A model generated the notes under the pieces. It saw nothing but the letters and a program-made list of their open reading frames with translations. It had not been told where the DNA came from and ran no database searches. A stretch of 36,802 nt of DNA from Oscillospiraceae bacterium (GTDB lineage: Bacteria; Bacillota; Clostridia; Oscillospirales; Oscillospiraceae): assembly GCA_021442665.1 (NCBI GenBank), contig JABUSQ010000158.1:1-36802 (forward strand). The letters are read 5' to 3'. Of this stretch, positions 1 through 8,246 are shown one piece after another. Both the position numbers and the translations under genes were made by a program. The first letter of the stretch is position 1, and each line of letters opens with the position of its first letter.

Positions 1-11
1 TGACTGCTTTT

Positions 12-455
12 TCAATCTATGGCTATGCTCATGAGCTGCTGCTTTATTCTGAATATCTGAGTTGTCTGACTGGTGCTCAGGGAGTCAAGCTGACGGTTGA
101 GCTCGTCTATGAGGTCAAGCTGTTTCTCGGACAGACCGACGCTGACGGTCTCCGGGGCGGGCTTTGCGGAGCCTACTATGCTGCGGGCCTTTTCGTTTGC
201 CTCTTTGATGATGGCGTCGGCTTTGCGCTGAGCCTCCTTCAGCTTTGCGTCGGCGGCCTGCTGCGCCTTCAGCTCGGCTGCTGCGGCTTTTTTGCTGCTC
301 TCAAGCTGCGCCTTAAGCTTTGTGTTCTCCTCCAGAAGCTCACTCACGGCAGTTCTGAGCTCCTCTATCTTGGCATTGACCTTGTTTGCGTTGTAATATT
401 TCTGCTTGACGATCTCAAGACCGAGGTCATCAAAGGCTTCGAGTGTGATGGACAT
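12..455 (-). CDS. coiled-coil protein, possibly DivIVA-like
   Basis: 147-aa ORF rich in Ala/Glu/Lys heptad-like sequence (KAAAAELKAQQAADAKLKEAQRKADAIIKEANEKA); ATG with upstream purine-rich RBS on the minus strand. Confidence 0.6.
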   Translation of the reverse strand: MSITLEAFDDLGLEIVKQKYYNANKVNAKIEELRTAVSELLEENTKLKAQLESSKKAAAAELKAQQAADAKLKEAQRKADAIIKEANEKARSIVGSAKPAPETVSVGLSEKQLDLIDELNRQLDSLSTSQTTQIFRIKQQLMSIAID

Positions 456-614
456 ATTGCGGCCTCCTTTTTGTCATGAAAAAATATTATCAGAAATGAG
501 CACAAATATCAATCATTCTTTCGAGAAAACTTTTTCCACGGCATATGACCGGACAAATCCCGGGTTTTGTCGAAAAATTGTGGCAAACTTATCAAAAAAT
601 GAACTAATTTGCAA

Positions 615-642
615 TTGCAATTTTCGCTGAATATGTTACAAT
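615..642 (+). promoter_or_regulatory. sigma70-type promoter of ferredoxin gene (TTGCAA-N16-TACAAT)
   Basis: TTGCAA 615-620, 16-nt spacer, TACAAT 637-642; RBS aggaggt at 674-680. Confidence 0.6.
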
Positions 643-687
643 GCATTTGTCGGAGTATTCTGACTATTATCATAGGAGGTACATATC

Positions 688-858
688 ATGGCATTTGTTA
701 TCGGTCCCGATTGTGTCCAGTGCGGCACCTGCAAGGAGAACTGCCCCGCAGAGGCTATCAAGGAGAACGACGGCGTTTTCACCATCGACGCAGAGGCTTG
801 TGTTGAGTGCGGCACCTGCAAGGATAACTGCCCCGCAGCAGCAATCGTAGAAGAGTAA
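688..858 (+). CDS. 2[4Fe-4S] ferredoxin (56 aa)
   Basis: MAFVIGPDCVQCGTCKENCPAEAIKENDGVFTIDAEACVECGTCKDNCPAAAIVEE; two CxxCxxCxxxCP motifs; strong SD AGGAGGT. Below the ORF-track length cutoff. Confidence 0.95.
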   Translation: MAFVIGPDCVQCGTCKENCPAEAIKENDGVFTIDAEACVECGTCKDNCPAAAIVEE

Positions 859-870
859 TAGCTTTTCAAT

Positions 871-904
871 AAAAAACCGGTATGCGATGCATACCGGTTT
901 TTTA
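871..904 (+). terminator. Rho-independent terminator after ferredoxin
   Basis: aaaaaaccggtatgc-gat-gcataccggttttttattt; A-rich on the left, so it may act bidirectionally. Confidence 0.85.
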
Positions 905-906
905 TT

Positions 907-1386
907 TTATCCCACAGCAAAGAGCATTGCCGCAAGAAAACAGCACTGACCGAGGGAGTTGACGATCTCCGCCACCCAGTTGGTTTTGGCGTCGTACTTG
1001 TCAAAGCGGTTTTTCTTGTACCACACCATGGTTCCCATGAGGACGAGCCACAGGATGAAGAATATAAGCTGGGGCAGACCCGAGACCGCAGAGAGCACGG
1101 CAGGGAAGCTGATGCGGCGTATGTTCAGAATAACCGCCAGCAGCATGACCAGCCAGCCGCCTGCCTGCAGCGGCAGAAAGCTCCTGTTGAGCCACTTTAT
1201 GTCCTTGCCGGAGGTGCCGAGGATGAGCTTCCACAGCACCTTGAACACGCCTGCCAGCAGGCTTGCCACGGCGCCGATGAGAAAAAGAGGACTGTTAAAA
1301 ACACCCGCCAGCAGTATGATGGCAATTCCGAAGGCGACTACGGGTATAAAGTCCACAAGAGCGAGAGCAAGAGTAAATTCGGTCAT
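907..1386 (-). CDS. integral membrane protein of unknown function
   Basis: 159-aa ORF with several hydrophobic helices. Confidence 0.7.
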   Translation of the reverse strand: MTEFTLALALVDFIPVVAFGIAIILLAGVFNSPLFLIGAVASLLAGVFKVLWKLILGTSGKDIKWLNRSFLPLQAGGWLVMLLAVILNIRRISFPAVLSAVSGLPQLIFFILWLVLMGTMVWYKKNRFDKYDAKTNWVAEIVNSLGQCCFLAAMLFAVG

Positions 1387-1437
1387 AGTTTATCTCCTGA
1401 TAAGCTTTTTTAAATATTATAATCATTATAATATAAA

Positions 1438-1466
1438 TTGACGGAAAAAACAATTCGTGTTAGATT
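1438..1466 (+). promoter_or_regulatory. candidate promoter of corrinoid methyltransferase operon (TTGACG-N17-TAGATT)
   Basis: -35 1438-1443, -10 1461-1466, upstream of the ATG at 1496. Confidence 0.5.
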
Positions 1467-1495
1467 ATTTACAGATAAAATTTGTGAGGTAAGCT

Positions 1496-2677
1496 ATGAA
1501 CGCAAAAGAATTAAAGGCGGGCAGGATAGCTCTGTTCAGAGACGCCGCCGCCTTCAGGCCAACGGAGAGAATACCCTATTTCTCCTCGGCGGTCACATGG
1601 AAGATATTCGACGCAGGACACACACTGGACGAGGCCATGACGGATTTCGGGATCATGGAGGAGTGTGTGCGTCATTTTCTGGATACTTATCCCGTGGACG
1701 GACTTCTGGATACGGGCATCCGCAACCAGTTTAATGTAACCGAGGCCTTCGGCGGGGGCGGATATTATTACTACACCCCCGACGCCGTGGGCATACACGA
1801 TCATGCTCACTGCACCGTGGACACGCTGGAGGATTACCTTAAGGACCCGGAGAGATACATATGGGAGACGGTGCTGCCGAAAAAATACGGCGAGGCCTGG
1901 GGACAGAAAACCAGGGAGATTTGGAAAAAGACCTTTAAGGAGTACATGGCGTACACGAAATTTGTCATTCACATGGCAAATGTCACGGGCAAGGAGTACG
2001 GTATACCCGGGCTGGCTCCCAATAACCCCATGAAAGGTGCCATCCAGTTCGGCATCGAGGAGCTGGAGGCAAATCTTCTGGGCATAAAGCAGCTCTCCAT
2101 CGCCATGCGCAGGAATGCCGACCTTATCGAGAGTTTCTGCCGCAGCTGGGATGCAGAGCACATAGACCCCGTCGTGGAAAAGGTGCTGAGCGGCAACGGC
2201 CCCGACAGGAAATACTGCTTTGACGCGTCCTTAATGATGCTGGCGCACAATATCACGGGACCGAAGCAGTTCGAGCGCTTCTACTGGCCGAGCCTGAAGA
2301 AGCTGCTGGACGCCTACGCCGAAAAGGGCATGAGCGTGCGTATCTTCGCCGAGGGCAGCATAGGAAGATATGCGGATTACTTCAAGGATTATCCCAAGGG
2401 CGTCATAACCCTGCATCTTGAGCAGGATGACCCCTTCGAGATCCGTGAAAAGCTCCCCAACATAGCAATCATGGGCGGCATGACCACGGATATGCTGGCA
2501 AATGCAAGCCCGGAGGACTGCGTCGCCTATGCGAAGCGGCTCTGCGACGAGCTGGGAAGAGAGGGCGGCTTCATCTTCAGCGAAAACAAGATGTTGTCCT
2601 ACCGCAACGACGCAAGGGCAGAAAATCTTGCGGCTGTGACGGAATTCGTGAGCGGCTACCGCCCTGAGAGGAGTTAA
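1496..2677 (+). CDS. uroporphyrinogen decarboxylase (URO-D)-like methyltransferase, probable methyltransferase I of a corrinoid system
   Basis: 393 aa; C-terminal URO-D/MtaA-like pattern (IAIMGGMTTDMLANASPEDCVAYAKRLCDELGREGGFIFSENK...AENLAAV); directly upstream of corrinoid protein and activator. Confidence 0.85.
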   Translation: MNAKELKAGRIALFRDAAAFRPTERIPYFSSAVTWKIFDAGHTLDEAMTDFGIMEECVRHFLDTYPVDGLLDTGIRNQFNVTEAFGGGGYYYYTPDAVGIHDHAHCTVDTLEDYLKDPERYIWETVLPKKYGEAWGQKTREIWKKTFKEYMAYTKFVIHMANVTGKEYGIPGLAPNNPMKGAIQFGIEELEANLLGIKQLSIAMRRNADLIESFCRSWDAEHIDPVVEKVLSGNGPDRKYCFDASLMMLAHNITGPKQFERFYWPSLKKLLDAYAEKGMSVRIFAEGSIGRYADYFKDYPKGVITLHLEQDDPFEIREKLPNIAIMGGMTTDMLANASPEDCVAYAKRLCDELGREGGFIFSENKMLSYRNDARAENLAAVTEFVSGYRPERS

Positions 2678-2680
2678 GCT

Positions 2681-2809
2681 ATGGAGAATAAATATACATC
2701 CTATCCCGAGGGATACAACAGACTGGTGAGGGACATCGTGCCCTTTTATATGCGCCCTGCAAAGAAGATGCTCATGCGCCTTCTGCTGACCATACTCACC
2801 GACGGCTGA
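2681..2809 (+). CDS. small ORF (42 aa) inside the corrinoid methyltransferase operon
   Basis: MENKYTSYPEGYNRLVRDIVPFYMRPAKKMLMRLLLTILTDG*; ATG 3 nt after the URO-D-like stop, preceded by gagaggag; followed at once by the SD of the corrinoid gene. Confidence 0.6.
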   Translation: MENKYTSYPEGYNRLVRDIVPFYMRPAKKMLMRLLLTILTDG

Positions 2810-2816
2810 GAGGAGA

Positions 2817-3452
2817 ATGAAAATGGATTATAACGAGATAAAGACCGCAATGCAGGAGCTGGACGAGGATACTCTGCTGGCGCTTATGAGGAAGGTCATT
2901 TCCGGCGGAGCCGACGCAATGGAGGCTGTGCGCGCCTGTCAGGAGGGTATGGAGGCCGTGGGTCAGCTCTTCGAGGACGGGGAATATTTCGTGGGTGACC
3001 TCATCTACGCCGGAGAGATACTCACCGACGCTCTTGAGATAATAAAGCCCGCTCTCTCCGAGGGCGAGGGAGGAAGTCTGGGCAGAATGCTTATCTGCAC
3101 CGTGCGTGACGATCTCCACGACATCGGCAAGAACATAGTGAAGAGTCTGCTGGAGGCGGGCGGCTTCGAGGTACTGGATCTGGGCGTTGACGCAGCCCCG
3201 GAGAAGATAGTTGAGACCGCAAAGAGCGAGGGTATCGGCATCATCGCCCTCAGCGGCGTTCTGACCCTTGCGCTGGAGTCCATGAAGGATACCGTCCGGG
3301 CATTCTGCGATGCGGGTCTGCGCGAGAACGTGAAGATAATCATAGGCGGAGCGCCGGTGAATGAGAATTCCGCGAAGACCGTGGGAGCCGACGCTTGGGC
3401 AAGCAGTCCCCAGAGGACGGTTTCCATATGCAGAGAGTGGGCAGGAGGCTGA
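2817..3452 (+). CDS. corrinoid (B12-binding) methyltransferase protein, MtaC/MtvC-like
   Basis: DDLHDIGKNIV (DxHxxG), SGVL and GGAP cobalamin-domain motifs, N-terminal helical cap. Actual start may be the second ATG at 2823. Confidence 0.92.
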   Translation: MKMDYNEIKTAMQELDEDTLLALMRKVISGGADAMEAVRACQEGMEAVGQLFEDGEYFVGDLIYAGEILTDALEIIKPALSEGEGGSLGRMLICTVRDDLHDIGKNIVKSLLEAGGFEVLDLGVDAAPEKIVETAKSEGIGIIALSGVLTLALESMKDTVRAFCDAGLRENVKIIIGGAPVNENSAKTVGADAWASSPQRTVSICREWAGG

Positions 3453-3453
3453 A

Positions 3454-4263
3454 ATGATACATTTACTTGACGGCTCCGCAGGCACAGCCCTGTGGGCTAT
3501 GGCAGAGGCTGCGGGAGTTAAGAAAAAATCCGTGTGGCTGTATAATATCGAGCAGCCCGAATTCGTCACCGAGCTTCACCGCCGCTATATCGAGGCGGGC
3601 AGCGAGCTGATACAGGCCAACACCTTCAGCGTAAACCGGTTTTCCGTGGAGCGGGAATCGGAGCTCAGCGCCGCCGAGGTGGTCACCGCCGCGGTTAAGC
3701 TGGCAAAGCAGGCAGCGGAGGGAACCGGGGTCAGGGTCTACGCCACCTTCGGACCTCTGCCCATACTCATGGAGCCCTACGGGAAGCTCAGCATTGCCGA
3801 GACCGAGGCGGCATACACGGAGCTTGCCTCCGCCGCCGCGGAAGCGGGCGCGGATATCATCGTGCTGGAGACCTTCATGGATCTGCGCATGATGGAGGTG
3901 GCTGCCAAAGCCGCAAAGAGCTTCGGCCTGCCCGTGTTCTGCTCCATGACCTTTGCCAAGCGTCACCGCACCATGATGGGCGACACCGTGAAGAAGATAG
4001 CTCAGTCTCTGGAGACCATAGGCGCAGACGCCGTGGGCATGAACTGCTCGGCAGGCCCCGTGGAGGCGCTGGAGATCATCCGTGAGTTTAAGGAGAATAC
4101 CGCTCTGCCCCTGTACTTCAAGCCCAACTCCGGCATGGGCGAAAGCTACGGCGCTGATCAGTTTGCCTCAGAGATAGCTCCCGCTCTGGAGTTTGTATCC
4201 TATGTGGGCGGCTGCTGCGGCTGTGACGAGGAATATATAAAGGAGATAAAAAAGCTCCTGTGA
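3454..4263 (+). CDS. homocysteine S-methyltransferase-family (HMT-domain) protein
   Basis: LDGSAGTAL..., IQANTFSVNR, MNCSAGP and C-terminal GGCCGC Cys cluster, as in zinc-binding HMT domains. Confidence 0.9.
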   Translation: MIHLLDGSAGTALWAMAEAAGVKKKSVWLYNIEQPEFVTELHRRYIEAGSELIQANTFSVNRFSVERESELSAAEVVTAAVKLAKQAAEGTGVRVYATFGPLPILMEPYGKLSIAETEAAYTELASAAAEAGADIIVLETFMDLRMMEVAAKAAKSFGLPVFCSMTFAKRHRTMMGDTVKKIAQSLETIGADAVGMNCSAGPVEALEIIREFKENTALPLYFKPNSGMGESYGADQFASEIAPALEFVSYVGGCCGCDEEYIKEIKKLL

Positions 4264-5750
4264 GTGTTTTTTCGGTTAAGGTGCACTGCGGAGGCGGGGA
4301 GCTTCTGCTGTGCGCCGGGGAAGATAAGAGCATATTGGAGCTTCTCACCGCCGCATCCGTCATCGTTGACGCACCCTGCGGAGGCAGAGGGACCTGCGGC
4401 AAATGCAGCGTGGAGCTCAGAGGAGCGGTGCGGAGCAGGGACAGCGGAGAGACGGTACAGGCGGAGGGCAGGCTTCACGCCTGCCGCTTTATCCCCGCAG
4501 GGGACTGCGAGCTATGGCTTGACACCGAAGGCGAGGCGAGGATAGTCCTGCCGGATGCCGTGAGGACAGACGGCGGAGGCGAGGGTCTGGGGCTTGCCGT
4601 GGATATAGGCACCACCACAGTGGCGGCGGCTCTGTACGACCTTGCCACCGGGGAATGCATCGCCGAAAAGAGCGAGCGCAATGCCCAGAGAAGCTTCGGC
4701 GCCGATGTCGTGAGCCGCATGGAGCATTGCAGAAGGGGAAGCTTTACGGAGCTTGCGGAGGCGACCCGGACACAGCTTGCGGCACTGTTTGAGGACAGAG
4801 AGGGCATACGCCGTGTGGCACTGGTGGGAAACACCGTGATGCAGCATCTGGCGTGGGGTCTTGACCCCTCGGACATGGCTGTCCCGCCCTTCAGACCCAA
4901 AAGCCTTTTTGGCTTCAGTGCAGGCTCGGAGCTGTGGCAGGACGCCGAGGTATATCTTGCACCCTGCGTATCCGCGTATGTGGGAGGAGACGTGCCTGCG
5001 GGCATGCTGGCCTGCGGCATGGACAGCGCAGAGGGCCTGTGGCTGTATGTGGATATCGGCACCAACGGAGAGATGGCTCTGGGCGATAAAAACGGCTATG
5101 TCACCTGCGCAACAGCGGCAGGGCCTGCCTTCGAGGGCGCTGAGATAGCCTGCGGAATGATCGCCGCCGAGGGAGCCGTGGACAGAGTATGGTGCGAGGG
5201 CACTGAGCTTTTTGCCCACGTAATCGGCGGGGGAGAGGCGAAGGGCATCTGCGGCAGCGGACTTATCGACGCTGCTGCCGCCATGCTGCGGCTGGGCGTG
5301 CTTGACCGCAGAGGACGGCTCCTTGATGAGGAAAAAGCACCCGTACAGCTGCGGCGCAGATTTATCCGGCATGATGGCGTGAGAGCCTTTGTCCTCCGGG
5401 ACGGGGTCTTCGTCACCGCTAAGGACATACGGAAGATACAGCTTGCCAAGGCAGCCATAAGAGGCGGCATAGAGACACTGCTTCAGGGGCGAGTACCCGA
5501 CGGTGTGGTCATCGCAGGGGGCTTCGGAAGCTATATCGACGTGAGAAACGCCGTGGAGATAGGTCTGCTGCCCCCCATACCCGTAAGCCTTGTCCGTCAG
5601 GCGGGAAACGCCGCAGCCAAGGGGGCGGCGATGCTTCTGAACGACGGCACTGCCGAAAGACTGAAGGCTCTGACGGAAAGCTGCAGCTACCTTGATCTTT
5701 CCTCTTCAAAGGAGTTTTCCGACAGCTATATTTCCTATCTGGACTTCTGA
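4260..5750 (+). CDS. corrinoid activation protein (RACE/RamA-type functional class; N-terminal 2Fe-2S ferredoxin plus ASKHA/DUF4445 domain)
   Basis: N-terminal CGGRGTCGKC; ASKHA-like VDIGTTTVAAALYD and VDIGTNGEMAL; GTG start overlaps the HMT stop (GTGA). Confidence 0.9.
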   Translation: MSVFSVKVHCGGGELLLCAGEDKSILELLTAASVIVDAPCGGRGTCGKCSVELRGAVRSRDSGETVQAEGRLHACRFIPAGDCELWLDTEGEARIVLPDAVRTDGGGEGLGLAVDIGTTTVAAALYDLATGECIAEKSERNAQRSFGADVVSRMEHCRRGSFTELAEATRTQLAALFEDREGIRRVALVGNTVMQHLAWGLDPSDMAVPPFRPKSLFGFSAGSELWQDAEVYLAPCVSAYVGGDVPAGMLACGMDSAEGLWLYVDIGTNGEMALGDKNGYVTCATAAGPAFEGAEIACGMIAAEGAVDRVWCEGTELFAHVIGGGEAKGICGSGLIDAAAAMLRLGVLDRRGRLLDEEKAPVQLRRRFIRHDGVRAFVLRDGVFVTAKDIRKIQLAKAAIRGGIETLLQGRVPDGVVIAGGFGSYIDVRNAVEIGLLPPIPVSLVRQAGNAAAKGAAMLLNDGTAERLKALTESCSYLDLSSSKEFSDSYISYLDF

Positions 5751-5770
5751 AAACAGCATTTATCAGAATA

Positions 5771-5799
5771 CTGACAGCTTCAAAAGCTGTCAGTTTTTT
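5771..5799 (+). terminator. Rho-independent terminator of corrinoid operon
   Basis: ctgacagctt-caaa-agctgtcagtttttta. Confidence 0.88.
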
Positions 5800-6141
5800 A
5801 ATTAACAGAAATAAGCATTGACTTCAGCGGACGAATGTATTAATATATTAATGTGTTACATTATTGAAACAAATCCGCGGCAATGCAGCCGGTCGTTATC
5901 CCTGCCCTTGTCCGGAGCATTCCTAAGACATGGAAGCTGACGTCGGCTTTAAAGTGATAGGGTACGCAGGTATTTTTAGTGTTAAAATTTTATTTATTAC
6001 TAATAAACATTGACATATTAAATCAATTGTAATTTACTATACACAACAGCGTTTCATTTAGTGAAACCGGACTTGCTTGCATTTCACGGACGGCGGCCGG
6101 GCTTGTTTTATTCATAAAGCCGGAGCTTTCAGATGTATTTT

Positions 6142-6167
6142 CGGGCAGTGATGCGATATAATGCCCG
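6142..6167 (+). promoter_or_regulatory. -10 element (TATAAT 6157-6162) flanked by inverted repeat CGGGCA-N14-TGCCCG
   Basis: Arms 6142-6147 and 6162-6167, immediately upstream of the GntR-family gene. Confidence 0.4.
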
Positions 6168-6191
6168 TTTTCAGATAAGGAGAGTCCGCCC

Positions 6192-6911
6192 TTGACTCCA
6201 CTGCAGCTTGAAGAACTTAAAGAAAAGAATCCTGCCATGTCCCTTAACGACATGGTGCATGAGCTTGTTTTGCAGGAGATAATAAGCTTCAGAGCAGCAC
6301 CGGGGACACGCCTCAGCGAGAGCGGCATCGCTCAGGAGCTGGGGGTGAGCCGCTCACCGGTGAAGTCGGCTCTTGACCGTCTTGCGGAGCGGAAGTTTGT
6401 CCGTGTGCAGAGCAGCCGATACTATGTTGCGGAGTTTGACGAGCAGGAATACAGGGAGATATGCGACTTTAATATGATGGTGGAGCCCTATGCCACGTCA
6501 AAGGCAGCCCTCCATGCCACTCCCGAACAGCTGTCCGAGCTTTATGAGCTTGCCTATGAACTGCGTGACATTTACGATGAGGCCTCCAGAAGCGGGGCTC
6601 ATTTCAGTTACTCAAGGATTCTCGAGACGGAGATAAGGTTCCATCTGGGCATTGTCAGAGCCTCCGGAAACCGTCTATTAACCCAGCTGTACGAGGAGCG
6701 CAGGCACGAGATATGGCGCTACAGAGGCTACCTGCTGTACAGCCGTCCCGAGGGCTTCTTCGATACCTGCGACACAGACCATGTGCTTATCTGCGATCTG
6801 CTGAAGCTGAGAGACGACGAGCTTGCGGCGGCCATAGCCCGCAGACATCTCCACGTTTCCCGTGACGGCATCGAGAGATATGAGCTTCTTTCAAATCACC
6901 CTAAAATGTGA
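6192..6911 (+). CDS. GntR-family transcriptional regulator (FCD-like C-terminal domain)
   Basis: wHTH PGTRLSESGIAQELGVSRSPVKSALDRLAERKFV; helical C-terminal half. TTG start per ORF track. Confidence 0.88.
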   Translation: MTPLQLEELKEKNPAMSLNDMVHELVLQEIISFRAAPGTRLSESGIAQELGVSRSPVKSALDRLAERKFVRVQSSRYYVAEFDEQEYREICDFNMMVEPYATSKAALHATPEQLSELYELAYELRDIYDEASRSGAHFSYSRILETEIRFHLGIVRASGNRLLTQLYEERRHEIWRYRGYLLYSRPEGFFDTCDTDHVLICDLLKLRDDELAAAIARRHLHVSRDGIERYELLSNHPKM

Positions 6912-6950
6912 GTAACCGGCTAAACCGGAAAAATAGAAAAGGAGAAAGCA

Positions 6951-8165
6951 ATGGAAAACAAAAGCAAACTCAAGGCCTCGTGGGCTGTCGGCTTTACCGT
7001 AGCCTCCATGTGGTTCGGAACCCACGTCGGCGGCGGCTTTGCCTCCGGCAACCAGGTCGTAACGTACTTCTCTCAGTACGGCGGCATATCCCTGATTTAC
7101 CCCATCATAGCGATGGGACTTCTGGCTCTTGTTATGTACGTCATGATGGACTACTCCAGACTCATAGGAGCCACCAACTATAAGGACACCTTCCGCTCAA
7201 TCTATCCCGCACCCTGGATGGAAGTGTTCTTCGAGATTTTCTACATAATCATCCTTCTTGCCGGTGTTGCAGGCGCAGTCGCCGGCGCAGGTGAGGTTCT
7301 TGCAAACTTCATAGGCGTTGCCTATGTGGGCGCAGGCAGAATCATAATGAACCTCATAATCGTCGTATTGCTCATCGTTCTGTGCATCTTCGGCGTAAAC
7401 CTCGTCAGAGCGGCCTCCACCGTTCTCTCCATCGGCATCCTTATCACCACCGCTATCGTCGTCATTGCCGGCTTTGCCGCTGACTTCGACACCATCTGCG
7501 CACAGCTCCTTGCCGAGAACAACATCGAGGCAGCAGCCCACAGCTCCGCTCCCGTAAAGCAGTTCATCATGGGTGTTATCAACTACGCAGGCTTCCAGTG
7601 CGTATCCATCCCCGTGCTTATCGTCGGCTGCACTGAGCTTAGCCACAAGGGCGTAAAGCGTGCCTCCATTCTCGGCTGGCTCATGAACGGTCTTGCACTG
7701 TGCGCATCCGCAGCAATGCTCAGCCGCTGGTATCCCCTGCTTCAGGCTCTGCAGGCCAACGGTATCGAGGGCTTCCTCCGTGCAACCTCAGGTATCCCCA
7801 ACCAGACCGTGCTTAACCTCATAGGCATCAAGTGGATAATCTTCATCTTCAGCGTCCTGCTGTTCTGTGCCTTCGTCTCCACCTCCGTAACTCTGGTCTA
7901 CACCATGATCCAGCGTTTCGAGGGCTCCTTCTTCCCCAAGAGCGTGAAGAGCGAGAAGGTCCGCAGCATCTGCGTGGGTGTCATCGTTATCGCCATCTGC
8001 TTCAGCATCTCCCTGCTGGGCCTCGGCAACATCGTCAAGTACGCCTACGGCTACGACGGCTACTACGCCATCCTTGTAGTCTTCATCCCCGTGCTTATCT
8101 GGGGCATCCCCAAGCTCAAGAAGCTCAGAGCACTTCAGGCGGATACCGACTACATGAAGAACTGA
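6951..8165 (+). CDS. YkvI-like membrane transporter (LeuT-fold type)
   Basis: 404 aa, about 10 TM segments, N-terminal GTHVGGGFASGNQVVTYF signature. Confidence 0.75.
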   Translation: MENKSKLKASWAVGFTVASMWFGTHVGGGFASGNQVVTYFSQYGGISLIYPIIAMGLLALVMYVMMDYSRLIGATNYKDTFRSIYPAPWMEVFFEIFYIIILLAGVAGAVAGAGEVLANFIGVAYVGAGRIIMNLIIVVLLIVLCIFGVNLVRAASTVLSIGILITTAIVVIAGFAADFDTICAQLLAENNIEAAAHSSAPVKQFIMGVINYAGFQCVSIPVLIVGCTELSHKGVKRASILGWLMNGLALCASAAMLSRWYPLLQALQANGIEGFLRATSGIPNQTVLNLIGIKWIIFIFSVLLFCAFVSTSVTLVYTMIQRFEGSFFPKSVKSEKVRSICVGVIVIAICFSISLLGLGNIVKYAYGYDGYYAILVVFIPVLIWGIPKLKKLRALQADTDYMKN

Positions 8166-8191
8166 TAACCCGGTCAGATAAGATTCGGAAA

Positions 8192-8220
8192 AATACCACC
8201 GGCATCGCCGGTGGTATTTT
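8192..8220 (+). terminator. terminator between transporter and first dehydrogenase
   Basis: aataccaccggc-at-cgccggtggtatttt. Confidence 0.7.
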
Positions 8221-8246
8221 GCAAAACTGAAAAACGGAGATATATT

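Noticed and set aside
5880-5980. cobalamin riboswitch between the corrinoid operon and GntR gene
   Set aside because: Considered because of the corrinoid operon, but I could not match the B12-box consensus by eye and the element lies downstream of that operon. Left as an unclassified structured region.
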